A stretch of DNA of 26,460 bases. Source: Terfezia claveryi. Its lineage: Eukaryota > Ascomycota > Pezizomycetes > Pezizales > Pezizaceae. The stretch covers positions 1 to 26,460 of the forward strand of contig WHUX01000443.1 of assembly GCA_015179025.1 (NCBI GenBank), read 5' to 3'. Below, one piece after another: positions 1 to 9,870 of the stretch. The notes below the pieces were generated by a model. It saw only the letters and a list, made by a program, of their open reading frames with translations, was not told where the DNA came from and ran no database searches. Each line of letters begins with the position of its first letter. Within the stretch, counting starts at the first letter, position 1. A program made the position numbers and the translations under genes.

Positions 1-278
1 CCCTGTCCCCAGGGTAGTCACAACGTCAACCCTCGAGCAATTGCCACCATGATCCTCCAGTACCACTGACCACCCCCTATCCACTCTACTGTCTACTATT
101 CCTCTCCTCATTATATGTATACATATCTCGTACCACCTAAGGCCTCACAAGGTCTCACTGGCACTCTCACGAGTTCTGTCGCCCTGGATACCCACTCACA
201 ATCTAATAGTTGTATTGATTTTTGAACACTCACACTCCCAATTCCCGCATTATTCTATTCATTAATATCCTAACTATT
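1..278. other. Left flank, no recognisable gene
   Basis: I see no gene, RNA or repeat that I can support here. The stretch is pyrimidine-rich on the plus strand and lies just downstream of the decayed minus-strand ORF that ends at 279, so it may be that sequence's 3' flank. Confidence 0.4.
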
Positions 279-1226
279 CTAATCGTAGAACTCGTTCTAC
301 GTATTAAAATCAATCCTATTATTAACCAACCAGACCCTCTCAGCCTCCACTGGTATCAGATGTACCATCCCCTCTATATCCAAAATCTTGATGACATGTA
401 TTGCTCCTTCGTCCTCGCGTTTTTCTATCCTTATTATCTCTTCCTCACTATGCAGTCTGATAGATCCTTTTACTCTCAAAAACCTCATATATACCATCTC
501 ATGTGTTCTTCCCACCCCATTCTAGATCCTGAAAATCCCCTCCAGCCTAGCTACAGTACGACTATTGAGTTGTCCACTGCTCTCTTGTGACTGTGGCCTC
601 ATCCTTACCCAAATCCAATCTGCCCTAATATTTCCACGCCTCCTAAAGTCCCTATTCCCTGTCCAGTGAACATGGTGAGTTTCTAAACCATCTTCTTGAA
701 ATTGCTGCACTGCCACTGCGATGCTAGTCAGATATTGCCCTTGGTACGTCTCGATCTCCTCCGTGTCTACTGTAGCAACTCCACCATAACCATTCATGCG
801 TAGATAATCCTGAAACTTGCCAATTAAGTTTGGGATTTGGAGTATTTGTGCAAGGACTGACAAGGGTTCTGCTATTGCATTCCGTGCCAGTGGTTGGCTG
901 GTCAATCTGGGATGGTCATAGTTCCTACCCATACCTTCTGCATCCTTTCTCATTGTCATAATCAGAGCCTTCACCTCACCATCAAACGAAACATCCTTAT
1001 CCCATGAACATAAATTCAACTCCAATATTCTAAATGCATGATCCCTTGAATGCGTGTCTAGGATTTGGATTGTTGTGTCAACCCTATTTATCACAAAAGA
1101 TTTTTCCTCGCCTCGACGCCCCTTTGGGCCTCCTGACGGACCATACCAACCCCTTGGATGCCTAGTTGCCCCATGCGCCGTGACGGCCACTTGTTGATGC
1201 GATCCACGCCCTGATATTGTACTCAA
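279..1226 (-). pseudogene. Decayed ORF, C-terminal part of a fungal transposon-type protein (tentative)
   Basis: One minus-strand reading frame runs from about 1226 to a final TAG at 279-281. In-frame TAG codons interrupt it at 522-524 and 297-299, and another in-frame TAG lies just upstream at 1239-1241. No ATG opens it, because the open stretch begins at a TTG. The frame is unbroken by indels, so the damage is point mutation only. Visible features are an RRRGNIRADWIWVRMR segment, then YMRFLRVKGSIRL, then the C-terminal signature GMVHLIPVEAERVWLVNNRI followed by DFNT, stop, NEFYD. That ending (HLIP, WLVNN, NEFYD) resembles the conserved C-terminus of ORFs carried by fungal DNA transposons of the KDZ/Plavaka type as I remember them. 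I cannot confirm the family without a search. Function is unknown, and a host-gene relic is the alternative. Confidence 0.45.
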
Positions 1227-1620
1227 GAGGTTGGCGCCCTAGGGTTCAGTATTGTGCAACAGCGCCCTAGCACCCTCTCTTGTGCATCCGTGCCCTCAAG
1301 CCGTATACTGTCTCTGCCCCTGGGTGCCAATCCATAGCCATCCAACGTCCAGGTACTATAAGACTATAGTATGCCTCTGTAACGTAGGTGTGCGCCCTGG
1401 CACAACAAACTGACAGGCAATATATCTACTCTACTTGGCGCACACGGAGAATAATGGTAACAGCAGCCAGGCAAACGCAGCCAGGCAAAGAGAGGCAGTC
1501 AGGCAAAGGCAGCCAGGTATAAGTAATACATTGCATGCACTAGGTGAACTTGAGCTTCTATATATACTGATGAGCCATATTTGTACTTCCACTGAACCAT
1601 TCCATTATAGATCCCACTAG
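1227..1620. other. Intergenic stretch with a short direct repeat
   Basis: No gene is supported. Around 1463-1518 a GCAGCCAGGCAAA-like word is repeated about four times with small changes. The rest is unique sequence between the decayed ORF and the left end of the long inverted repeat that starts near 1621. Confidence 0.4.
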
Positions 1621-1739
1621 GACTCTGTGCTGCACAAATGCCTCCCACAATCCAGCCCTTCCCAAACCTCAGCAGTCTCCAAAGTAGTAACCACCCTCGA
1701 TGATATAGTTATCCACTACCACAGGCAACCCCTAGTAGT

Positions 1740-3215
1740 AGTGTAATTAGCTAGGCAGTCCCACAGTGTCCACGGATTTGCTGGCGAGTCCAGTACCTAG
1801 CTATGTCTGTGCATATTGATAGGGGATATCTCGGGAGTGTCCTGAGAGCAATTAGCTAGGCAGTCCTACAGCGAATTTGCTAGCGAGTCTACGTACCTAG
1901 CTATGTCTATGCATATTGATACAGGATATCTCGGGAGTGTCCTAAGAGCAATTTGCTAGGCAGTTCTACAGCGAATTTGCTAGCGAGTCCATGTACCTAG
2001 CTATGTCTGTGCATATTGATAGGGGATATCTCAAAAGTACACTTGCAAAGTCCTAAAAGCAATTAGCAATGCCCTCACATGGAGTCCGCTAGGTGAGTTC
2101 ACTTACCTAGCTATATCTGTGCATATTGATAGGGCATATCTCGGGAGTGCACTTGCGGAGTCCTAAGAGCAATTAGCAATGCCCTCACATAGAGTCCGCT
2201 GGTTTTCTGGCAAGTTCACTTACCTAGCTATATCTGTAATTGATAGTAGATACCTCAGGAGGGCACTTGCAGAGTCTTAAAAGCAATTAGCAATGCCCTT
2301 ACATGGAGTCCGCTAGGCGAGTTCACTTACCTAGCTATATCTGTGCATATTGATAGGGCATATCTCGGGAGTGCACTTGCGGAGTCCTAAAAGCAATTAG
2401 CAATGCCCTCACATGGAGTCCGCTGGTTTTCTGGCGAGTTCACTTACCTAGCTATGTCTGTAATTGATAGGGGATACCTCAGGAAGGCACTTGCAGAGTC
2501 CTAAGAGCAATTAGCAATGCCTCCATATAGAGTCCGCTGGTTTTCTAGTGAGTTCACATACCTAGCTATGTCTGTAAATATTGATAGGGGATATCTCGGC
2601 GGAGTCCTAAGAGAAATTAGCAATGCCCTCACATGGAGTCCGCTGGTTTTCTGGCGAGTTCATATACCTAGCTATGCCTGTGTCTGTGCACATAAATTGG
2701 GGATATCTCGCAACTGCACTTTGGGCATCCTAAGAGGAATTAGCAATGCCTCCACATAGAGTCCGCTAGTTTCTGGCGAGTTCATTTACCTAGCTATACC
2801 TGTATCTGCACACATAGATTGGGGATATCTCGCAACTGCACTTTGGGTGTCCTAAGAGCAATTAGCAATGCCTTTACATAGAGTCCGCTAGTTTCTGGCA
2901 AGTTCAGTACCTAGCTATGCCTTCTCTGCGCATATAGATTGGGGATATCTCGCAACTGCACTTTGGGCGTCCTAAGAGCAATTAGCAATGCCTCCACATA
3001 GAGTCCACTGGTTTCTAGTGAGTTCACGTACCTAGCTATGCCTATGTCTGCGCACATAGATTGGGGATATCTCGCAACTGCACTTTGGGCGTCCTAAGAG
3101 CAATTAGCTAGGCCTTCACATAGAGTCTGCGGGTTGTCTGGCGAGTTCACACACCTGGCTATGTCTGCGCATATAGATGGGGAATATCTCGAGAGTGCAC
3201 TAGGGGAGTCCTAAC
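1740..3215. repeat. Tandem array of ~110-125 bp units, left arm
   Basis: About 13 degenerate units share the words CCTAAGAGCAATTAGCAATG, GGAGTCCGCTGGTTTTCTGG, GAGTTCAC, ACCTAGCTATGTCTG and GGGGATATCTCG. Successive AGCAATTAGC words start at about 2058, 2168, 2283, 2392, 2505, 2735, 2857, 2977 and 3098, which gives the period. Inner units (from about 2690) carry a CGCAACTGCACTTTGGG variant, so two subfamilies can be told apart. There is no coding capacity. Confidence 0.85.
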
Positions 3216-3530
3216 CTCAGCGCTGGCTGCTTGACCTTCCGCCGACTACTGGCTGGCTGTGTTATGTATCATTCCTGTGAAAAGAGGGGGTGCACGTACT
3301 CTCGTGTTCTGTTAGTTCGCGCAGCCCTGGAAATATATCGGTTGACATGGCCGGGAAATATGTGTTGATTGGTCGAAAGGCAGATTTGCACATGCTGGTG
3401 TGACAGATCAGCACATGCATGTTTCAGGCTACATAGGCCCGCCAGCCATAGGTTTACCGAAGTGGGTAATAGGTGCACAGATGGTAGACTTGTTTATATG
3501 GACTTATGCTTGCGAGAAACTCATGCTTTT
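3216..3530. repeat. Single-copy spacer of the left inverted-repeat arm
   Basis: This ~300-bp segment is about 90% identical by eye to the reverse complement of 8758-9060. Several differences are CpG transitions, for example ACATGG here against ACGCGG in the other arm. It is not tandemly repeated, so it is the best part of the arms for dating their divergence. Confidence 0.8.
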
Positions 3531-4473
3531 AGAGACTTATATATATATATGCAAGAAACTCATGCTTTTGGAGATATATATATATATATGCGAGAAACTC
3601 ATACTTTTGGAGATATATATATATATATGCGAGAAACTCGTGCTTTGGAGATATATATATATATATGCGAGAAACTCATACTTTTGGAGACTTATATATA
3701 TATATGTGAGAAACTCGTGCATTGGAGATATATATATATATATACGAGAATCTCGTACTTTTGAGGCTTATAGATTGATTCCATGTAGATCTAGAGGCTG
3801 CCAATGCATAAGTTTCTCGCCTATGCATATATATTAGTCTTGCCCGCGAATGCATGCATTTCTCTATGTCTCCAAAAGCACGAGTTACTCGCATATATAT
3901 ATATATATATATGTCCACGAATGCATGCATTTCTCTATGTCTCCAAAAGTACGAGTTTCTCGCATATATATATATATATGCCCGCGAATGCATGCATTTC
4001 TCTATGTCTCCAAAAGCATGAGTTTCTCGCACATATATATATATATGCCCGTGAATGCATGCATTTCTCTATATATCTCCTAAAGCACGAGTTTCTCGCA
4101 TATATATATATATACATCCAAAGCACGAGTTTCTCGCATATATATATATATATATGTCTGCGAATACATACATTTCTCTATGTCTCCAAAAGTACGAGTT
4201 TCTCGCATATATATATATATATATGCCCACAAATGCATGCATTTCTCTATGTCTCCAAAAGCACGAGTTTCTCGCACATATATATATATATGCCCGTGAA
4301 TGCATGCATTTCTCTATATATCTCCAAAAGCATGAGTTTCTCGCATATATATATATATATCTCCAAAGCACGAGTTTCTCACATATATATATATAAGTCT
4401 CCAAAAGCATGAGTTTCTCGCATATATATATATATATCTCCAAAGCACGAGTTTCTTGCATACTTATATATAT
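3500..4473. repeat. TA-rich ~39-bp satellite array that switches orientation
   Basis: From about 3508 to 3760 units read GCGAGAAACTCATGCTTTTG then GAGA and a (TA)n run. After a junction at about 3765-3845, units read in reverse, with CTCCAAAAGCATGAGTTTCT then CGCA and (TA)n, to 4473. In the second half some units also contain GCCCGCGAATGCATGCATTTC, giving a longer higher-order unit. The array is itself an inverted repeat and can fold on itself. The long open frames across it are by-products of repeat length and have no coding meaning. Confidence 0.85.
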
Positions 4474-4735
4474 ATGTTCTGGTCCATTCCGGGATCCGGT
4501 CCATACCGGTATGGCCCAGTCTATACCGGTATGGACTGGATATCGCAATGGACCAGGCCGTTACGGTATGGCTAGATAACGCAACGGACCAGGCCGTTAC
4601 GGGATTAAATTGTTAAATGTTACGGATAGCAACAAGGATTTACCACAACACCACAGCAGCCACAACGACATTAAAAGTACTAAATAGGGACATATCCGAT
4701 ATGAAGGTAATTTTGTAGCAACATTTGGTCAAAGA
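4474..4735. repeat. Boundary block with CCATACCGGTATGG palindromes, copy 1
   Basis: The block begins with GTTCTGGTCCATTCCGGGAT and contains an exact 14-bp palindrome CCATACCGGTATGG at 4501-4514 and a near copy at 4521-4534. GGACCAGGCCGTTACGG occurs twice. The downstream part, GGATAGCAACAAGGATTTACC to the end, is repeated at 6383-6590. Related palindromes lie at 8547-8615 next to the right-arm array. Confidence 0.8.
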
Positions 4736-4835
4736 ACATCAGAGATAACATAAGTGACCTATCGAAGAAAATACTCAGTAGAGGTATACCTGAAATGAAG
4801 GTTATTATGTAGAGAAACATTAGGTCAAAGAACAA
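4701..4835. repeat. Imperfect direct repeat, spacing 94 bp
   Basis: ATGAAGGTAATTTTGTAGCA, then ACATTTGGTCAAAGAACA, starts at 4701. A related ATGAAGGTTATTATGTAG, then ACATTAGGTCAAAGAACA, starts at 4795. Only the first half of this pair recurs at the 6383-6590 copy. Confidence 0.6.
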
Positions 4836-5300
4836 GAGGTTGTAGCATGCGCAATAGTAGCCTTTAAAGATCACGATACCATAACTTCTTTGCAACAAAC
4901 ACAAGTGTTTTAACCATTGCTTTGCTTAATTACACTCTTACCGGTCTCTACAATATTACACTCTTACCACCAGTGGAAGCATGCAAAACACCATTATCTA
5001 GAGCCAGCGGAAGCATGAATTGCATGCATATATAGAGGCCGAAAAGCCATCATTTCTATATGTTTGTCTTCTCATTCGTTTCCCATATATGGGTATTTCC
5101 TCCTTTGTGCTAGGTTTTGCCAATTGCAGGAGGAGCCCCAACTGACGCGGCGGGATGATTGTAGGTAAGACATGTAATCTGGTTTTAAGACAGCGCCAGT
5201 AGATCCAATGGCTGGCGGCAAGACACGGCAAGTCTTTATTTCCAAGGTTTGCCCGACTGGGACTTAGAGATTTTCTCCTGTTCATTTCTTCCAAATAATT
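4836..5300. other. Single-copy interior of the inverted-repeat unit, no gene supported
   Basis: A minus-strand open frame of about 100 codons covers 4998-5312, but it shows no recognisable domain and overlaps the start of the 24-bp minisatellite. A short duplicated phrase, ACACTCTTACC, occurs twice near 4932-4970. I see nothing else. Confidence 0.4.
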
Positions 5301-5935
5301 TTGCTCACTCAATTCTACCTGGTTTGCTCGCTTATTTTCTCGCTCATTTTCTCGCTGATTTGCGTGCTCGATTCTAGGCTGATTTGCTCGCTCGATTGTA
5401 TGCTGATTTGCTTGCTTGATTCTAGGCTGATTTGCTCGCTAGATTATATGCTGATTTGCTGGCTCGATTATATGCTGATTTGCTCGCTCGATTATATGTT
5501 GATTTGCTCGCTCGATTATATGCTGATTTGCTCGCTCGATTCTAGGCTGATTTGCTCGCTCGATTATATGCTGATTTGCTCGCTCGATTATATGCTGATT
5601 TGCTCGCTCGATTCTAGGCTGATTTCCTCGCTCGATTCTATGCCAGAGGTGATTTCCTTGCTCAATTCTCTGCTGATTTCCTTTCTCAATTCTAGGCAGA
5701 TTTACTTGCTCGATTCTACGCTGGTTTGCTCGCTCATTTTCTCACTGATTTGCTTGCTCAATTCTAGGCTGATTTGCTCGCTCAATTGTATGCTGATTTA
5801 CTTGCTCGATTGTAGGCTGATTTCCTCACTCGATTCGGTGATATCCTTGCTCAATTCTCTAATGATTTCCTCGCTCAATTCTAGGCTGATTTCCTTGCTC
5901 GATTCTAGGCTGAGTTGCTTGCTCAATTCTAGCGG
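5301..5935. repeat. 24-bp minisatellite, copy 1
   Basis: About 26 units of a 24-bp motif, GATTTGCTCGCTCGATTCTA plus GGCT, are present with variants such as TTATATGCT or TTGTATGCT for TTCTAGGCT. Because 24 is a multiple of three, open frames of about 200 codons appear on one strand. They encode a hydrophobic LICSLDSR repeat with no ATG start, so I do not call a gene. Confidence 0.9.
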
Positions 5936-6340
5936 ATATTCAGGTTAATATGGACAGTGAATTGCAAGCTCATATGGACGGCGAATCTAGGATTCTAGGG
6001 ACGCAGATGGGAAGGCTGGTACAGATGGGGGTTTTGGGGTGTAGCATGTTAGATAGCCTTATTAGATAATCATAAGAATAAAATGGATTATTTCAAAATG
6101 CATATAATGCAGGTGAACTACAAGAACAAGCGCGGTAGCGCGGGCGCGGATATGCTGGGAGACCATTTGCGTTGGAGTTTGGAATGGGATGGTGACTACG
6201 TAGAGGGTAGAGGTTAAGGTAGACATGAATCTAGGAATATGGCATCAAATGATTTACGTTGGTTAGGCCAAATAAGTTGGGTGTGCGTAAGGAAATATAA
6301 AAAGATATGAATATTTATGCCATCCCGGAACGGACCAGAA
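5936..6340. repeat. Segment directly duplicated at 8141-8510
   Basis: The stretch after the minisatellite (GGATATTCAGG, GGGACGCAGATGGGAAGGCT, AAAATGGATTATTTC and so on to ATGAATATTTATGCCATCCC) is repeated at 8141-8510 in the same order and orientation. This copy has an extra GC-rich insert around 6131-6150 (GCGCGGTAGCGCGGGCGCGG) that is missing from the second copy. With the minisatellite, the duplicated block is about 1.05 kb. Confidence 0.85.
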
Positions 6341-6403
6341 CATATATATATCTCCAAAAGCATGAGTTTCTCGCATATATACGTTCTGGTCCATTCCGGG
6401 ATC
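6322..6403. repeat. Small hairpin around a single TA-satellite unit
   Basis: ATCCCGGAACGGACCAGAAC at 6322-6341 is the reverse complement, with one mismatch, of GTTCTGGTCCATTCCGGGAT at 6384-6403. Between them sits exactly one unit of the 39-bp TA-rich satellite. The same GTTCTGGTCC boundary word flanks the large array at 4474 and the right array near 8631, so this looks like the minimal form from which the arrays expanded. Confidence 0.75.
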
Positions 6404-6590
6404 CGGTCCATACTGGTATGGACTGGATATCGCAACGGACCAGGCCGTTACGGGATTAAATTGTTCAATGTCACGGATAGCAACAAGGATTTACCACAAT
6501 CACAGCGGCCACAGCAGCTACAGCGACATTAAAATTACTAAATAGGGACATATCCGATATGAAGGTAATTTTGTAGCAACATTTGGTAGC
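6383..6590. repeat. Boundary block, copy 2
   Basis: A direct copy of 4474-4735 lacking its central ~60 bp. Its palindrome at 6408-6421 reads CCATACTGGTATGG, one C-to-T change at the CpG from the exact palindrome. It ends at ACATTTGGT and runs into the 28-bp minisatellite. Confidence 0.8.
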
Positions 6591-7005
6591 TAATATTCAG
6601 GCTGATATCCAGGGCGAGCGAATATCTAGGCTGGTATATAGAGCGAGCAAATATCCAGGCTGATATAGGGGGAATATACAGGCTCACCGGAGGGGGTTAT
6701 CTAGGCTAATATTTAGGGCCAGCAAATATCCAGGCTGATATCTGGGGCGAGCAAATATCCAGGCTGATATATGGGGCAAGCAAATATCCAGGCTGATATA
6801 TGGGGCGAGCGAATATTTAGGCAGGCATATTGAGCGAGCGAATATCTAGGCTAATATATAGAGCAAGCGAATATTCAGGCTGACATGTAGAGCGAGTGAA
6901 TATCTAGGCTGATATATAGAGCGAACGAATATCCAGGCTGGCATGTAGAACGAGCAAATATCCAAGCTAGCATATAGGGCGAGCAAATATCCATGCTACT
7001 GTATG
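6591..7005. repeat. 28-bp minisatellite
   Basis: About 15 degenerate units of the type AAATATCCAGGCTGATATAT then GGGGCGAGC. The AGGCTGAT core is shared with the 24-bp minisatellites on either side, so the two arrays may have a common origin. A few short CTGTATGTTTCCTGTC-type repeats follow to about 7075. Confidence 0.8.
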
Positions 7006-7145
7006 TTTCCTGTCGCTGTATGTTTTCTGTCTCTATGCGCTATATGTTTCCTATCTCTATGCGCCTGTCTCTACAATTGAATTGGCAAGTAGAAAAAGTA
7101 ACGAGTTTTAGCAGAATATAGCACTATAGTGTTTGAAACTGACAG

Positions 7146-7330
7146 TAGGCATAGCGCAGTGGTAAGTTCTTTACTTTACGGTTTATGTTTATTTATTGAG
7201 GGCCCGAGTTCGATTAATATTTCTAGTGGAGGCAAGAAGTTAATTGCCTTAATATCACTGTCGGCGGACTGGGAGCAGGGTTGTCGGGTATCCATTCCTT
7301 AATGCTCCAGTTCACTATATCTCTACCAAA
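7146..7330 (+). repeat. tRNA-derived SINE candidate
   Basis: TAGCGCAGTGG at 7152-7162 fits an RNA polymerase III A box. AGTTCGATTAA at 7207-7217 fits a weakened B box built on TTCGA. The spacing of about 55 bp is within the range for tRNA promoters. The would-be acceptor arms do not pair, so it is not a functional tRNA gene but could be the tRNA-like head of a SINE, with unrelated body sequence (AATTGCCTTAATATCACTGT and onward). No second copy is seen in this window and no clear tail or target duplication is visible, so the call is tentative. Confidence 0.45.
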
Positions 7331-7396
7331 CCACAAGTCTACAACGAGGGCGACCTAAGAAGTAGTGTGATGGCGCTCGGAGTATAGTGAACTGGG
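7309..7396. repeat. Short inverted repeat CCAGTTCACTAT
   Basis: CCAGTTCACTAT at 7309-7320 and its reverse complement ATAGTGAACTGG near 7384-7395 enclose about 63 bp. It overlaps the 3' end of the SINE candidate and could be a small MITE-like terminus or a hairpin. Confidence 0.5.
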
Positions 7397-7425
7397 GTAA
7401 CTCGTTTTGCCTTTTGACATAAGAT

Positions 7426-8140
7426 TCTAGACTGATTTCCTCGCTCGATTCTATGCCAGTGGTGATTTCCTTGCTCAATTCTCTGCTGATTTCCTCTCTC
7501 AATTCTAGGCTGATTTGCTTGCTCAATTCTACGCTCGTTTGCTCGCTCATTTTCTCGCTGATTTGCTTGCTCGATTGTATGCTGATTTGCTCACTCGATT
7601 GTAGGCTGATTTATTCGGTGATATCCTTACTCAATTCTCTGCTGATTTACTCGCTCAATTCTAGGCTGATTTCCTCGCTCGATTCTAGGCTGATTTCCTC
7701 GCTCATTTTCTCGCTAATTTGCGCGCTCGATTGTATGCTGATTTGCTCGCTCGATTGTAGGCTGATTTCCTCGCTCGATTCGGTGATATCCTTGTTCAAT
7801 TCTCTGCTGATTTCCTTGCTCAATTCTAGGCTGATTTCCTCGCTCGATTCTACGCTGGTTTGCTCGCTCATTTTCTCGCTGATTTGCTCGCTCGATTGTA
7901 TGCTGATTTGCTCGCTCGATTGTAGGCTGATTTCCTCGCTTGATTCGGTGATATCCTTACTCAATTCTCTGCTGATTTCCTCGCTCAATTCTAGGCTGAT
8001 TTCCTCGCTCGATTCTAGGCTTATTTGCTTGCTTGATTCTAGGCTGATTTGCTAGCTCGATCCTAGGCTGATTTGCTCGCTCGATTCTAGGCTGTTTTGC
8101 TCGCTCGATTCTAGGCTGATTTGCTTGCTCAATTCTAGCG
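7426..8140. repeat. 24-bp minisatellite, copy 2
   Basis: The same 24-bp unit as at 5301-5935, with about 29 units. It contains a higher-order pattern in which a TTCGGTGATATCC variant recurs near 7615, 7780 and 7940, about every 160 bp, so this copy has expanded in blocks. The long frames on both strands come from the repeat length. Confidence 0.9.
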
Positions 8141-8509
8141 GATATTAAGGCTAATATGGATAGTGAATTGCAGGCTCATATGGACAGCGAATCTAGGATT
8201 CTAGGGACGCGGATGTGAAGGCTGGTACAGATGGCGGTTTTGGGGCGCAGTGTGTTAGATAGCCTTATTAGATAATCGTGAGAATAAAATGGATTATTTC
8301 AAAATGCATATAATGCAGGTGAACTACAAGAATAAGCGCGGCTATGCTGGGAGACCATTTGTGTTGGAGTTTGGAATGGGATGGTGACTGCGTAGAGGGT
8401 AGAGGTTAAGGTAGACATGAATCTAGGAATATAGCATCAAATGATTTACGTTGGTTAGGCCAAATGCTAAGGAAATATAAGAAGATATGAATATTTATGC
8501 CATCCCGAA
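8141..8509. repeat. Second copy of the 5936-6340 segment
   Basis: Direct repeat of 5936-6340 with scattered substitutions and without the GC-rich 6131-6150 insert. A small deletion is also visible after GGTTAGGCCAAAT. No gene is seen in either copy. Confidence 0.85.
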
Positions 8510-8640
8510 ACGGCCTGGTAATCTCGCAATCTCGCAACGGCCTGGTCCATACCGGTATGGGGGCCATACCGGTATGGCCCGGCAATCCTGGAATGGCCGG
8601 TCCATACCAGTATGGCCTGGAATCCTGGAACGAACCAGAA
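8510..8640. repeat. Right-arm block with CCATACCGGTATGG palindromes
   Basis: Two exact copies of CCATACCGGTATGG lie at 8547-8560 and 8564-8577, with a one-mismatch copy at 8602-8615. CCTGGAACGAACCAGAAC at the end is the inverted counterpart of the GTTCTGGTCC boundary word at 4474. Each palindrome has an ACCGGT core. Confidence 0.8.
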
Positions 8641-8757
8641 CATATATATATAAGTCTCTAAAAGCATGAGTTTCTTGCATATATATATATATATCTCCAA
8701 AAGCATGAGTTTCTCACATATATATATATAAGTCTCCAAAAGCATGAGTTTCTCGCA
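8640..8757. repeat. TA-rich ~39-bp satellite, right arm (about three units)
   Basis: Three units of the same satellite as 3500-4473, in the orientation opposite to the outer units of the left arm, as expected for an inverted-repeat arm. The left arm has several-fold more units. Confidence 0.85.
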
Positions 8758-9060
8758 AGCACAAGTTCATATGAACAAGCCCGAAATCAGTGCACCTGTT
8801 ACCCACTTCAGTAAACCCACGGCTGGCAGGCCTATATAGCCTGAAACATGCATGTGCTGATCTGTCACACCAGCATGCACGAATATGGCTTTCGACCAAT
8901 CAACACATATTTCCCGGCCGCGTCAACCGACATATTTCCAGGGCTGCGCGAACCTACAGAACACGAGAGCACTTGCACCCCCTCTTTTCACAGGTATGAC
9001 ACATAACGCAGCCAGCCAGTAGTCAGCGGAAGGTCAAGCAGCCAGCGCTGAGGTTAGGAC
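8758..9060. repeat. Single-copy spacer of the right inverted-repeat arm
   Basis: Reverse complement of 3216-3530 at about 90% identity by eye, ending in CAGCCAGCGCTGAGGTTAGG. A 69-codon open frame without an ATG (GTG at 8790) has a counterpart in the other arm, which I treat as chance. Confidence 0.8.
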
Positions 9061-9870
9061 TCCCCCAGTGCACTCTCGAGATATCCCCTATCTATATGCG
9101 CAGACATAGCCAGGTGTGTGAACTCGCCAGACAACCCGCGGACTCTATATGGAGGCATTGCTAATTGCTCTTAGGATGCCCAAAGTGCAGTTGCGAGATA
9201 TCCCCAATCTATGTGCGCAGAGAAGGCATAGCTAGGTACTGAACTCGCCAGAAACCAGCAGACTCTATATGAAGGCATTGCTATTTGCTTTTAGGACGCC
9301 CCAAGGGCAGTTTTGAGATATCCCCTATCTATATGTGCAGACACAGGCATAGCTAGGTACTGAACTCGCCAGAAACTAGCGGACTCTATGTGAAGGAATT
9401 GCTAATTGCTCTTAGGATGCCCAAAGTGCAGTTGCGAGATATCCCCCATCTATATGTGCAGACACAGGCATAGCTAGGTATGTGAACTCACCAGAAAACC
9501 AGCGGACTCCATGTGAGGGCATTGCTAATTTCTCTTAGGACTTCGCCGAGATATCCCGTATCAATATGTACAGACATAGCTAGGTATGTGAACTCGCCAG
9601 AAAACTAGCGGACTCAATGTGGAGGCATTGCTAATTACCATTAGGACTCCGCAAGTGCACTCCCGAGATATACCCTATCAATAGGCACAGACATAGCTAG
9701 GTACGTGGACTCGCTAGCAAATCCGCTGTAGGACTGCCTAGCTAATTGCTCTTATTGCTCTTAGGATACTTCCGAGATATCCCCTATCAATATGCACAGA
9801 TATAGCTAGGTACATAGACTCGCCAGCAAATTTGCGGACTCTGTGGGACTGCCTAGCTAATTGCTCTACT
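9061..9870. repeat. Tandem array of ~110-125 bp units, right arm
   Basis: About seven units in inverse orientation to 1740-3215, with the words CGAGATATCCCC, AGACATAGCTAGGTA, GAACTCGCCAGAAA and GGCATTGCTAATTGCTCTTA. The ATCCCC plus GTGCGCAG subfamily is nearest the interior here as well, so the mirrored order of subfamilies is kept. Confidence 0.85.

Noticed and set aside
222..590. 122-codon plus-strand frame
   Set aside because: Antisense shadow of the decayed minus-strand ORF; no recognisable domain.
1740..3215. CRISPR-like or bacterial repeat array
   Set aside because: Units are contiguous ~110-125 bp tandem repeats without unique spacers, and the region is eukaryotic.
3269..3478. 69-codon ORF kept in both inverted-repeat arms (also 8790-8999)
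   Set aside because: No ATG start, and the arms are about 90% identical, so persistence of a short open frame is not informative.
3369..4548. Many overlapping open frames rich in YIYIY on both strands
   Set aside because: They are translations of (TA)n runs in the 39-bp satellite and have no gene-like features.
4998..5312. 104-codon minus-strand frame as a host gene
   Set aside because: No domain, low-complexity surroundings, and overlap with the minisatellite; not enough to call.
5301..5948. 215-codon open frame with an LICSLDSR repeat, and a similar 200-codon frame at 7453-8055
   Set aside because: They are by-products of a 24-bp (multiple of three) minisatellite. The frame at 5301 begins at TTG, and the same array is open on the other strand too.
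7146..7225. Functional tRNA gene
   Set aside because: Acceptor and T-arm stems do not pair. Only the promoter-like boxes are present.
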